The notes below the pieces were generated by a model, which was not told the origin of the DNA, ran no database searches, and worked only from the letters and a program-made list of their open reading frames with translations. Made by a program: the position numbers and the translations under genes. From Sporobolomyces roseus (Eukaryota > Basidiomycota > Microbotryomycetes > Sporidiobolales > Sporidiobolaceae), in assembly GCA_016617785.1 (NCBI GenBank), contig JADILM010000006.1, positions 558,001 to 622,000 on the forward strand: DNA of 64,000 nucleotides, in the 5' to 3' direction. Of the stretch, positions 10,988 through 21,715 are shown one piece after another; position 1 is the first letter of the stretch, and each line of letters opens with the position of its first letter.

Positions 10988-11512
10988 GTCAGCGCCTCGC
11001 AGCGAGTACAGCGCTTTATCGTGATCACAAGATATATCCTGTTGTTGAGTAGAAGCTATCTCCGCTGCTCTAGAGGTTGTTGGCGAGCCGGAAATTCGAT
11101 TAATAGATGAAAGGGTTGGAAGCGTCGAATTGAGACGGGAAGGATCGGGAGTTTGTCAGTGAAGGCTGAAGGTGTATGAGACTCGTGGAGAAGATAGTGT
11201 GAATCGAAGTTGGAGTATTCGAGTCGGAAGGGGGGAATGAAAGAGTGCAGGAGCGAAATTTCGCAAGTTTCGACCGAGTGGAACTTGCAAAATGCCTTCA
11301 CCGGTTGGAGCAGGTTCAAGCGCGCCATGATATTCCCTTACTCCTGTGTCGAGAACGCTCAACGAGGAAGCGCAAGTTTATCGAAGATTCGCAAAATTCG
11401 GAACGCTCGCTAGTGAACGAGTTAGTAGAGTTGAGTAGGGTCACGGGGTCGTAGGATAGGGACAGATTGGGCTGGCCATGATCTGACCATTGTCTGCTGC
11501 TATTTTCGGAAA
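10988..11512. other. Upstream region of gene C
   Basis: No gene recognised. It contains the TTTCGCAAGTTT element and ends where the duplicated PUF fragment begins. Confidence 0.4.
11259..11270. promoter_or_regulatory. TTTCGCAAGTTT element upstream of gene C
   Basis: Identical to the 12-bp word upstream of gene B, here 272 bp from the gene C start codon. A related inverted word (aacttgcaaa) follows within 20 bp. Confidence 0.35.
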
Positions 11513-11983
11513 AAGCTAGCAGCTAGAGTGAGAAGAGTACGAAAGAGCGAGAGATCACGGCAGTCAAGTAACGAGTTGACGGTTGTAGTAGGAAGGAAGA
11601 GAAGAACAAGGAGTTGCTACAAGGTGAGAGAGCGTTTAGAAAGGCGTCAATAAAGGGGAGAGAGAGAGAGAGAGAAGACTGAGTGGTACGATGCGAAGGG
11701 AGAGGGTAAATGTTAAACAATTTGTGTGAAGTACTTTTAAGTTGCGGTTATCGACAACGACGAGAACGGGAGGAAGGACAAGGAAGGGAGAGGATATCAA
11801 AAGCGAGGGAAAGAGAGAGAGCGAGAGAGAGAATGCGATGTTTACTGTTCCAATCTCTAGTGAGAAGCTCCTGCAAGAAACCAGAAGAAGAAGAGTCAGA
11901 GTCTGCACGGTTTGACGGAAGAAGAGTGACGATGCTTACCATTCTGCTGTTGTTGCTGACTGAAGCTCTGACTGTGACCATAG
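11513..11983 (-). pseudogene. Duplicated 3' end of the PUF gene (truncated copy)
   Basis: This stretch is highly similar to 21269-21715, the 3' end of the RRM/PUF gene, in the same orientation. It holds the end of the penultimate coding exon (YGHSQSFSQQQQQNG), the last intron, the 14-nt terminal exon (11857-11870, residues GASH then stop) and the 3' UTR. Differences include one extra CAG/CTG triplet, small indels in GA-rich runs and a synonymous change in the terminal exon (GGC to GGA glycine). Nothing of the upstream RRM or PUF repeats is present, so it cannot make a PUF protein. Both copies end abruptly at the same two points (about aagctagcag and gaccatag), giving a sharply bounded segmental duplication. 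Confidence 0.88.
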
Positions 11984-12385
11984 GGCTGACGGTCAGGAGT
12001 CGCAAGTACATCAAAGAGCGGGAAACGCTGCGAAGAAGATCGTTGAGGAAAAGAAAAAAAAAGGTTTCGACCGAGCAGAAGCGACTGCCTCAACAGCATC
12101 GGAGGGATACGAAGTCAATTAAGCTCTAAGAGGCAGTCCGGCGGATTCACAAGGCCTTGCAGAGCCCTGGAAGCGATGTTCGTCGGAATGAGCGAGAAAC
12201 GAGCCAGAACGAAGCGGGAAAGCAAGGGGACAACCCGTGCGAGCCTATATAGCACAGAAGATACGATAGCAAGATCCTGAGCTGATTCTGAAGAATCGAA
12301 AGTATGGTAAGGATGAAGCCTCCATCGGAAATTCGAGAGGAGGTTCTCCTCCACTTTCGCTTCATCACCACTTTAGACGAGCCAG
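11984..12385. other. Upstream region of the septin gene
   Basis: About 400 bp without a recognisable gene. It contains an A-rich run near 12049-12063 and presumably the septin promoter and 5' UTR. Confidence 0.4.
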
Positions 12386-14143
12386 ATGGCAGCAGCAGTA
12401 GAGACAACTGGACAAGATATCACCCGACTAAACTCCTAGTACGCCTAAGATCTTGCTCAAATTGTCGATTGATGAAACTGACACCTCACTCCTCTTCAAA
12501 CAGCGTCGGATTCGATTCTATCACGCGACAGATTGAACACAAGTTACTCAAGAGAGGGTTCCAGGTGAGCAGACCTTCCCCTTGTTTGGATTGAGCGAGT
12601 TGAGGAGCTAACCCCCTCTTGCAATCCCGATTGTTCAACTTGAATAGTTCAATGTCATCGTAGTCGGTAAGTCTACACCCACAGTACCACAACGGAGTGA
12701 AAAGATCCAGGAATCGAGGGCGGTTGAATGGGGAGAAGGGGAATCATCATTAAATAAATCGAGTTAGTGAGGGAGAGGGAGAGGGCAGAAGGTCGCAAAC
12801 AGGAGGCTTCGACGCTTTTATGCGTCAAAGATCAAGAGAGGGCAGGATATGCGGAGGAAGAGGCAGACCAGTCAGAAAAACGAAAGGCGAGAGTTGCGAA
12901 AACTGACAATTTCTGCTCTCCTCCTTCTCCTCTTCCCCGTCTTCCTCTTTCACAGGTCAAACGGGACTCGGCAAATCGACTTTGATCAACACACTCTTTG
13001 CTTCCCACCTCATCGACACGAAGGGTCGATTCGAACCTGATGAACTTGTTCGACAAACGACCGATATCCAAGCAGTTTCGCACAGTAAGTTCCCCCAGTC
13101 GCTAACCTTTGATGAGTCAGCTGACAGCCTTGTTCGTATACCGCCAAACAGTCGTTCAAGAGAACAACGTTCGTCTGAGATTGAACATCGTCGATACCCC
13201 TGGTTACGGAGATCTCGTCAACAACGAAAACTGGTACGTTTCACCTTCTGTCTCTCTTGATAGTAACGAGCTCGCTCACATCCGTCTCGAACGCAATAGC
13301 TGGGATCCCATAATCAAGTACATCAAAGATCAACATTCCGCCTACCTCCGAAAAGAGTTGACAGCGATGCGAGACAAGCATATTGTCGATACTCGAATTC
13401 ACTGCTGCCTCTACTTCATTGCTCCTACCGGTCACACCCTCAAGGCGATCGATATCTTGGTGATGAAGAAGTTGAGCGAGGTTGTCAACGTTGTGCCGAT
13501 TATTGCGAAGAGTGATAGTTTGACTTTGGAGGAACGGGAAGCTTTCAAGGAGAGGGTGAGGCACATATCTGTCAAATCGACCTGGCTCACGAGACGTGAG
13601 ACTGATCGATTGCTTGTGTGCCCCACAGATTCGCGCTGAACTTGCTTACCACAACATCCGAGTTTACCCCTTTGACAACGATGATCACGATTCAGAAGAA
13701 AAGCAACTCAACGAAGCTATCCGAGTGAGTTCTCTCTCGTTTCTTCTCCGTCTCCTGCTCGACACCTGGAACTCACCTTGGTCTCTTCCGCCAACTCTTG
13801 CAGAACATGATCCCCTTCGCAGTTGTCGGATCAGAGCGAAATGTCATCATTGATGGAAAGCCCGTGCGAGGTCGAAAGAACAGATGGGGAGTGATCAATG
13901 TTGAGAACGAGCAACATTGCGAGTTCAACTACTTGAGGAATTTCCTCACTCGGTACGTCTCTGGTCACTCGTCATCCAGGTGTTGCGCACTCGCTGATAA
14001 ACAGTCCATCGATGACGTACAGTACTCACCTACAAGATCTGATCGAAACAACTGCTCAAATCCACTACGAAGCGTTCCGATCGAAACAACTTCTAGCGCT
14101 CAAAGAATCTTCGGCAAACAAACAAGCTCAGTCTTCCGCATAA
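12386..14143 (+). CDS. CDC10: Septin, Cdc10 type
   Basis: Nine exons (12386-12438, 12504-12564, 12648-12666, 12956-13084, 13152-13233, 13300-13555, 13629-13724, 13804-13952, 14023-14143) give 321 residues, the usual Cdc10 length. Septins are GTP-binding proteins that polymerise into filaments at the bud neck and scaffold cytokinesis. Visible motifs are the P-loop GQTGLGKST (45-53), DTPGYGD (G3) and AKSD (G4). Also present is the septin unique element region ending LRNFLTRTHLQDLIETTAQIHYE. The protein ends soon after the last helix, with no C-terminal coiled coil, which singles out Cdc10 from Cdc3/11/12. The third exon is only 19 nt. The 289-bp intron before the P-loop exon is unusually long for this window. 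Confidence 0.95.
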
Positions 14144-15544
14144 TCGCCTACGTCTCCTAAGCCCTTACCCGACAATCTCCATAGCGGCAACACCTAGCAC
14201 GATTCATTCATTCTTTACGAAAATTCCTTGTTCTCTTCCTTCCCTTTGATACCCTCTCCCTCCCGCCTTCGTCCCCCTATCCTCTCCTCACATTGACGTT
14301 TCTCTCGATACTCCACCTCGTTACCCAAACTCTCTAGTCTATCTCTGCCTTGCCTACCAATTTTCACTATCCGTATTTTCTGTCTCCTTTTCTTCGTAGT
14401 ATTTCCCTTTTCCTTTTCCGTCGCTCTCCTCGTTAGTAACGCTGGCTTTCCCTCTGTGCCCCGATTTCACTCGGAGTGAAGAAAGAGGAGGGTCAAAGAG
14501 AGGTGCGTCTGACTTGTGGTTGCAATAAAACGACTCCCTCCATCTGGCGCGCTCTCTCACTTTTCTCTCTTCCTTCTCCAAGCGCCCAATAATTTCCGAC
14601 TGAATCGCCAGCGATCCCTTACCGTCCGATATTGATTTGTAGGACACCTAGGGAACGCTCAGTATCAACCTCGGACCAGACAGGGTAACCAAATTTAAAG
14701 ACGAGAACAACTTTTCAAACCCTCTCTCTTTCGGGAGGGAGGGATTCACCTCTTCAAAAACAGATACTTTAGCGACTTTATCCCGATCGAGGGGTAGGAC
14801 CTGAGGTCGGTTGATGTGCTCTAGTCGTCTACCTGGAAGAGGGTACACTCTTAAAACCTTTTGGACCTCTTGCAATCACATCAATATTTAATCTTCACTT
14901 CTCTTATTGGTCCGTATTTGTGAGTTGCCATTCTCTTCCCAACGCTTATCCAGCCCAGAGACGACAAAACAAGTAATCTAGATTCAAGCAACCCGAAGTC
15001 TCTTCGGATTCTTTTCCTTCGAACCAAAGGTCGCTCTTTCACTCTCTCCCTTCCTCTCTCCATGCCAACTACACCTTCGATCGCTAGAAAGCTTACAATC
15101 CTTCTCTTCGGGCTGAACTCATTGAGAATGGACTGGGAAGATGGGTTGAACATCTGAACGTTTGAAAGGGAAGTTGAGCGAGGAGTTCGTGAAAGGAGGG
15201 AAAAGCGAGAGCGGGTCGGTTGCTCATGCTTGACTTTAAGGCGTATCTGAGGGCGTTCACATCGATTCTATCGTTTCAGTACAGCGGCAACTGACCTATT
15301 CCTCCGTCGTTTCGATTTTGTTTCGCAGGTTTTGGAGTTTTTCGAAGTTCTCGTTCTCTGCAATCTCATTCTCGCGTTTCTCGCTGTGTACTTTGTGTCG
15401 TGCGGTAGCTACAAGAGCTCATAGAGAGATTCAGAGTCGAAAGAGAGATCGTGAAAATTGATGAAATCTCCCCACTGCGAGCGAATCGACCTTTCCCTCC
15501 TTCATCTTCACTTCCACTCTCCTCGCTTCGGACAATTACGCCTC
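14144..15544. other. Gene-poor interval between CDC10 and the CreC-like gene
   Basis: 1.4 kb with only short open frames on the minus strand, for example a basic 90-residue frame at 14881-15153 and others at 14354-14875. None has recognisable motifs or convincing introns. A structured RNA cannot be excluded in 14640-14880, where several short complementary runs occur, but no known RNA family was recognised. The last 250 bp is presumably the CreC-like promoter and 5' UTR. Confidence 0.4.
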
Positions 15545-17974
15545 ATGTCGATCGGCAACCTACCAGAGAATTCCTGGTTTGCTGCTCCAGAAGGTTCGTC
15601 TTCCAAATCTCTCGTCAATTCCCCCCATCTCATCTCCAGCTGAACTCGCCTTTTATGTAGGTGTATACACTCTAGTGTCTTCTGCCAACACTACTATCAA
15701 CACTACACCTAGTCCCTTTGCCAACAACAACTCCTCTTCCACCCCGCAACCAGGTTCAAACCCTTCTCTCGGAGGTTCACTACCAACCGATCAACCTCCC
15801 TCGGCACCTCCAGTCTACTCTTCGAAGCTAGCTGTAGTATCCGTCCGACTACCGGTCAAGGAAGGTGATGCTAGAGGGACTGGATTCGGCATGTCGATGG
15901 GGAGGAGACAAGGGAAAGAAGCGGAAGGAGGAACAGGAGGAGGAACTACCAACGGTACGACGACGAATACAACTGGGAATGTACAGAGCGGGGGAGAGGG
16001 AGGCTCGGAGCCAATACCGATAGGAGGAAATTCGAATGGGAACGGAACGAATGGATCGTCGGGAACTCCCAATCTCAGTCCAGCAACGAAGCGTAGACCA
16101 CTCACATCGTCCTTCTCGATGTTGGGAGGGTTGAACACGTTCACGGACTCGGCGGCGTCACCTTTGAATTCGAGTCGACCTTCGAGAGCGTTGAAAGGGA
16201 CGACTTCATCTTTCATTCGAAGTTGGGAGGGCCTACCGTTGAGTCAGGTGCAGTTGAAGATGATCGCCGAAGCGAATGCTGGGAAAGATACGATATTTGG
16301 GTTTCAAACGATGGGGAAAGGAGTGTTTTGGAATGAAATCGGAAAGGGGAAAAAGGTAAGTTTGCTCCCTCTTTATCAAATATCGCAGCTCGTGCTGATC
16401 TCGGATACATTGACAGGATCCATTGAGTCGAATCATCTTCTCGGCTTTCCCGACTTGTATCGATGCGAGTCAACACACTGCATCGCATTCGCAAATAGAT
16501 CTGCTGATAGGGTTCGCAACGGGAGACATCTTGTGGATGGGTAGGTCGAATTTAGTCATCATCTGACAAACAGTATGCTGATAGCAAATTTGAGGTATAG
16601 ATCCTCTAACCGCAAAGTACACACGACTGAACAAATCTGGAGTAATCACCTCTTCTCCCGTCACCTCGATCTCCTGGCTTCCACCTCCCTCTTCCTCCGA
16701 CTCTTCCTCTCTTCCCTCGACGCCTTCCCTCTCCCCTTCCCTCCCTGAGAACCGATCAAACCTTTTCCTCACTTCTCATTCTGACGGCACGGTTCTTATT
16801 TGGGACAAGGATCGAGAAGATTGGAACGGTTTCGTACCTTCGTCGTCGTCAAGTACTCGAACTGTCGCATCGTCTTACGGATCGCAGTCGGGAACTGAGA
16901 ACGAGTGGAGTGATCCGAGAATCGCTCATGGGGAGGAAGGGAAAGCTGTTACTGGCAAAGAAGACTTGATCGTTTCGAAAGTACCCGCTGTGGACAAGAA
17001 GGGTCAGAGTATGGCCAAGTTCAATCCGGTCAGTCATTGGAAGGTTTCGAAACAAGCGATCAATGGTGAGCTTTCTGTTTTGTCTACTTCACCTCTTGGA
17101 ACGCTTACTGAAGGAAGACCTCACTGTTCTAGCTTTCGCAATCTCGCCTGATCAACAATTGTGTGCAACGGTGGGTGAAGATGGATGTCTACGGATAATT
17201 GATTTGGTCGAGGAGAAGTGAGCTCACCATTCTCGTGTGCAACTTCCTTTTTCGCTGACGGATAGGCTTACTTGTGCAGGCTCCTCGATGTCTTTGCCTC
17301 GTACTTTGGTTCTTTGACATGTGTCTCATGGAGTCCAGATGGTCGCTTTGTTGTTGTGAGTTCCAGTCCCTCTCTCCTGACCTGCGAGATTCTGATCTTT
17401 GGGATGCCTTCCACAGACTGGAGGACAAGACGACTTGCTTACCGTGTACGCACCGCTCGAGCAACATATCGTCGCTCACTGCCCAGGACACACGAGTTGG
17501 GTGACAGGAGTCGCTTTCGACCCCGAACGAACCGAAGATCGAACGATGAGATTCGTCAGTATTGGAGAAGACTGCAAGTTGATCCTCTGGGATCTCTCTA
17601 GCGCCGCTCTCACTCGACCAAAAGCCCACGTCCACTCTCATCACCGAAGACACTCCGCTTCCTCTCAACTCTCGCTGCATCGACGATCAACTACCGAACT
17701 CTCCCCTTACCTTCCTCTCTCTCCTTCCGATCGCGATGGACCAGTCTTTCACCCTCCACCGAGAAGAGACGACTGCTCCGTACTACAACCGATCATGGTC
17801 AAGACTCTCTCGAACGACCTTTACTCGGGACTCGCTCTTTTACCAGAATACATTATCCTTGGAGCGAGAGGTGGCCAAGTCTCGCAGTACGATCGACCAC
17901 CGACAGGAGACCTGTCAGGACTCAACAATGAATTCGCCGCTTCTGTGATCAGGATAGATGCGAGAGCACGATAG
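15545..17974 (+). CDS. creC: WD40 protein of the CreC/WDR20 family (deubiquitinase partner)
   Basis: Seven exons (15545-15593, 15661-16355, 16417-16540, 16601-17065, 17133-17217, 17280-17355, 17417-17974) give 683 residues. In Aspergillus, CreC stabilises the deubiquitinase CreB in carbon catabolite repression; animal WDR20 activates USP12/USP46. The N-terminal half is low-complexity (Gly/Asn/Thr-rich) and ends in the family block (MGKGVFWNEIGK...IIFSAFPTCIDA). WD40 blades follow: IDLLIGFATGDILWMD, LTSHSDGTVLIWDKD, AFAISPDQQLCATVGEDGCL, CVSWSPDGRFVVTGGQDD and FVSIGEDCKLILWDLS. The final blade follows a His/Ser-rich insertion, and the C-terminal part (KTLSNDLYSGLALLPEYI) is conserved in CreC-like proteins. 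Family assignment is from recognised blade order and insertions. Confidence 0.85.
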
Positions 17975-18219
17975 GATTCGTCTTTCGTTAGTTCCATTGT
18001 TTCGTCGTTTTTTCAGTCGTTTCTCACTTTCCCCCCTTGTTGCAATTATCTCTTTCCTTCGACGCCTTATATCATGTCGTGTGATTCTCGCTCATTGGAA
18101 GAGCAGCGAGATTCGGTCCCGTTAAATTGAGCCGGTCGGAACTTGAAAGAGCCAAATATCTTGCGAGTGACGTTCTTGCTCCTTCTCTGCACTTTTCAGC
18201 TCAAGATCGCACTATCGGA

Positions 18220-21096
18220 ATGGGACCACCACCAACACATTCACCTGTAACAGGTGAACCAGTACCACCCCACTTTGTCCATTCGAGTGAAGCGCACTTC
18301 CGATTGAATGACGGAAGAACAATCTTACTTCGAGGGATCAACCTCGCTGCTTCAGCCAAGACTCCTAGAGGACAACCAGGAGCTAAATTGGAAGGTTTCT
18401 GGGAAGGAGCGAAGAGCGGCAAGCTGGATTTCACTGGCAGAGTCCTCGAATTGGATCAGGCGGATCAACATTTGGAGCGGTTGAAATGCTGGGGATTCAA
18501 CTGTTTGAGGTTTGTAACTACTTGGGAATCTATCGAACATGCCGGACCGTGAGCTCTACCCTTCCTAATCAGCTCTATCATTCGAAATCGCTGAGCGGAC
18601 TCTCAACTTTCGCAGCGGAAAGTACGATCAATCGTACCTCGATTACGTTGTAAAGCTACTTCGCAAGTGTAAGGAGTGGGGATTCTACGTCTACATTGAC
18701 CCTCATCAAGATCTCGTGAGTTCTCGCAATCCTTCACTCGAAATCGGCAAACTGACGATCGCATTCCCTCTTTCGCAGTGGTCTCGCTTCTCAGGAGGAT
18801 CGGGTGCTCCGTACTGGACGATCCTCGCATGTGGACTCGAACCTGAACACTTTACCGTCACTCGAGCTGGAGTTATCGAATGCGAATGGCCTCACCCTCT
18901 CGACCCTGATCCCGCTTCTTTCCCTCCCATGATCTGGGCGACCAACTACTCTCGACTCGCTTGTCAAACCCTCTTCACCATGTTCTTCGCCGGTCGAGAC
19001 TACGCACCGAAATGTATCATCGATGGAAAGAACATTCAAGATTACCTCCAAGAGCATTACTTCGAGGCGTATCGTGCGCTAGGAAAGGCGATCGGAGAAG
19101 CTGGAGATCTCTTCGACGAGTGCGTCATCGGTTGGGATTCGATCAACGAACCAAATCCTGGTTACCTCGGAACAGCAGATCTCAACGCTCACGGCAAAGA
19201 ATCAGTTCTTCGAGTCGGACCGATGCCTACCGCTTTCCAAGCACTCAAGATGGGAATGGGACATGCATGTGAAGTGGAGAATTGGAAGTCGGGATCGCTA
19301 GGACCGAAAAGAGATGGGTCAGTGACCGTTGAGCCGAAGGGAGTTAGGGCATGGCTCGATCCGGAGAGGGATGAGGAGGTTTCGAAGGAGTATGGATGGA
19401 AGCGAGACGAAGGATGGAAGATGGGAACGTGTATTTGGGCTCAACACGGAATCTGGGATGTTGATTCGCTCGAACTCCTCATTCCCGATTACTTCGACGA
19501 ATACAAGGGAACTGTCGACGCAGGCAAGAAACGATCAGTCGAATTCGGTCAAGATTACTGGTTGCCGCATTGGAGGAGATGGGCTCCTGTCGTTCGAAGC
19601 GTTCACCCCGAAGCGATTCACTTCGTCCACTCTCCCGTCTTCCAAGTCCCGCCGAAAATCGAAGGTCCCGAGATTCAAGGTCGTGCTGCCTTCTCCTCTC
19701 ACTTCTACGATGGATTGACGCTCGTCACGAAGCATTGGAATTGGTTCAATGCCGATGCTCTCGGTATCCTTCGAGGGTAAGTCTACGCTCTCACCTCCCT
19801 TTCTCGCGAGTATCGAGTTGACGCTCTTTGTTCTCTCTATAGTCACTACCCGTCAATCGTTCTCGGAGTCAAGGTCGGAGAGGCAGCGATTCGAAGGTGT
19901 ATGCGTTCTCAACTCGGCATGCTTCGACAAGACGGACTCGAGAAACTTGGTCAGTATCCAACGATGATGGGAGAAATCGGTATTCCTTACGATCTCGACC
20001 ACAAGAAAGCGTACAAGGACGGCAACTACTCGACTCAAGTTCGCGCTCTCGACGCAAGTCTCAACGCGTGCGATGGCAAGAATGTCCTCAACTTCACCGT
20101 TTGGAACTACTGTCCCGACAACTCGCATGAATGGGGAGATCTATGGAATGGAGAAGACTTGACCGTCTGGAGTCCAGACGATGCCGTGAAGCAGATTGCA
20201 GCGAGAGAAGGAGGCGGGAACCGAGATCAAGAACCGGATCAAGAAGAAGATGAACCCAAGAAGCATTCGAAGCAGAACAGCGATTACTCTTCCCATCCCG
20301 GCATGTCGACTCCCTCGACTCGTAGTGGGTCCTCGACACCAATCCGCACCTCCTCATCTTCCACCGTCGGCGTCAATGAAGATCCTTCACACCCCATCAA
20401 CCTCAACGACGGCGCTAGAGCACTTCCCGCTTTCGTTCGACCCTTCCCTATCAAGACTGTCGGAACGCCAACAGAGATCAACTTTGATGTCACTAGCTCG
20501 AAATGTACGATCTCGATTCAAGTCAACTCGGACGACGTTTCGGATCCGAATATTCCTACAGAAATCTACGTCCCCTTGGCTCATTACGCTCAATACCCTT
20601 CGCACATGTCGTACTCTGTCGCTCAAGCAGCTATCGAAGATGCTCACGCACTCGAAGACAGCACCCACCCCGGAGACCTCAGAAAGAATGACGATTCCGT
20701 TTCAAAGGAGGATTCGACCTCTCTCGCGTTACAAGTCAAGGTGTCGGCAGGAAGGTACGAGATTGACGGACAAACGTTGAAGTGGTATTATCCTAGACCA
20801 GCTTCCGGAAGCGTCACTGTCAAGATCGAGTTCCAAAGAACTGGTGGAGCTATTCCTCTTTGGGTTTCGCAATGGCAACGTAAGCAATCTTCTTCCTCTC
20901 TTCATGACTCTTGCCCATACTCATACTCTTCTCTACGTCTATAGGTGGTGGTCGTGAGAGACCTGTCGCTCGAGGATGGCTTGGAGCTGCTCAAGCTCTC
21001 TCCGCTCGAGGTCACGTCGGAAGTGCAGCGGGAATCGGTCTTCTCTCCCTCGCTGGCATTTGTTATGCAGCGATGTCATTCTGTACTCGAGCTTAG
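18220..21096 (+). CDS. GH5 steryl-glucosidase / glucosylceramidase (EGCrP family) with C-terminal membrane tail
   Basis: Five exons (18220-18548, 18616-18715, 18779-19776, 19843-20879, 20945-21096) give 871 residues. The protein matches fungal endoglycoceramidase-related GH5 enzymes, which cleave glucose from glucosylceramide (EGCrP1) or ergosteryl glucoside (EGCrP2/Sgl1, yeast Egh1). The acid/base glutamate is in WDSINEPNPG (E267) and the nucleophile in MMGEIGIPYD (E520). The substrate-barrel motifs RGINLAASAKTP and YIDPHQDLWSRFSGG are intact. A Ser/Thr-rich insertion separates the barrel from a beta-sandwich domain. The last exon encodes a hydrophobic stretch (GSAAGIGLLSLAGICYAAM) suggesting a tail anchor. 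The sequence does not decide between the two substrates; both occur in related basidiomycete yeasts. The ATG at 18220 was taken as start. Confidence 0.87.
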
Positions 21097-21268
21097 TTAC
21101 CCTCTTTCCTTTTCTCCTTGTACTTACTTTTAGATTCAGGTTTTGTCTCTTCGCTTTTTTGTTGTTCACTCTGCAATTCTTTGTCGTTCTCTTTTCTGAT
21201 TTCCGTATATCGTCAAGCCAAGAGCAGACACGAGAGAACTGTTTGTTATCTGTTGCTACTCTAGCAAG

Positions 21269-21715
21269 AAGCTAGCAGCTAGAGTGAGAAAAGGTATGAA
21301 AGCGAGAGCCCGCGTTAGCAAGCAACGAGTTGGGGGTTGTAGTAGGAAGGAAGAGAAGAACAAGGAGTTGCTACAAGGTGAGAGAGCGTTTAGAAAGGCG
21401 TCAATAAAGGAGAGAGAGAGAGAAGACTGAGTGGTACGATGCGAGGGAGAGGGGTAAACTTTAAACAATTTGTGTGAAGTACTTTTAAGTTGCGGTTATC
21501 GACGACAACGAGAACGGGAGGAAGGACAAGGAAGGGAGAGGATATGAAAAGCGAGAGGGAGAAGTCAAGCTATGCGATTTTACTGTTCCAATCTCTAGTG
21601 AGAAGCGCCTGCAAGAAACCAAAAGAAGAAGAGTCAGAGTCTGCACGATGAAACGAAACACGGATAGTGCTCACCATTCTGTTGTTGCTGACTGAAGCTC
21701 TGACTGTGACCATAG
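21269..21715 (-). repeat. Source segment of the duplicated PUF 3' end
   Basis: This is the 3' end of the functional RRM/PUF gene: the end of the penultimate exon, the last intron, the terminal exon and about 325 bp of 3' flank. It is repeated at 11513-11983 in the same orientation. It overlaps the 3' side of the convergent GH5 gene's intergenic space. Confidence 0.88.

Noticed and set aside
11720..12129. Plus-strand 139-codon frame over the duplicated PUF fragment
   Set aside because: It reads GA-rich UTR and intron in the antisense direction; Arg/Glu repeats reflect the purine run.
14640..14880. Possible snRNA or RNase P/SRP RNA (a GTATCTGTTTTT word resembles part of U2)
   Set aside because: No other conserved U2, RNase P or SRP elements are in the right order; a single word match is chance.
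17189..17680. Minus-strand 163-codon frame inside the CreC-like gene
   Set aside because: It is opposite well-defined WD40 blades and splice sites.
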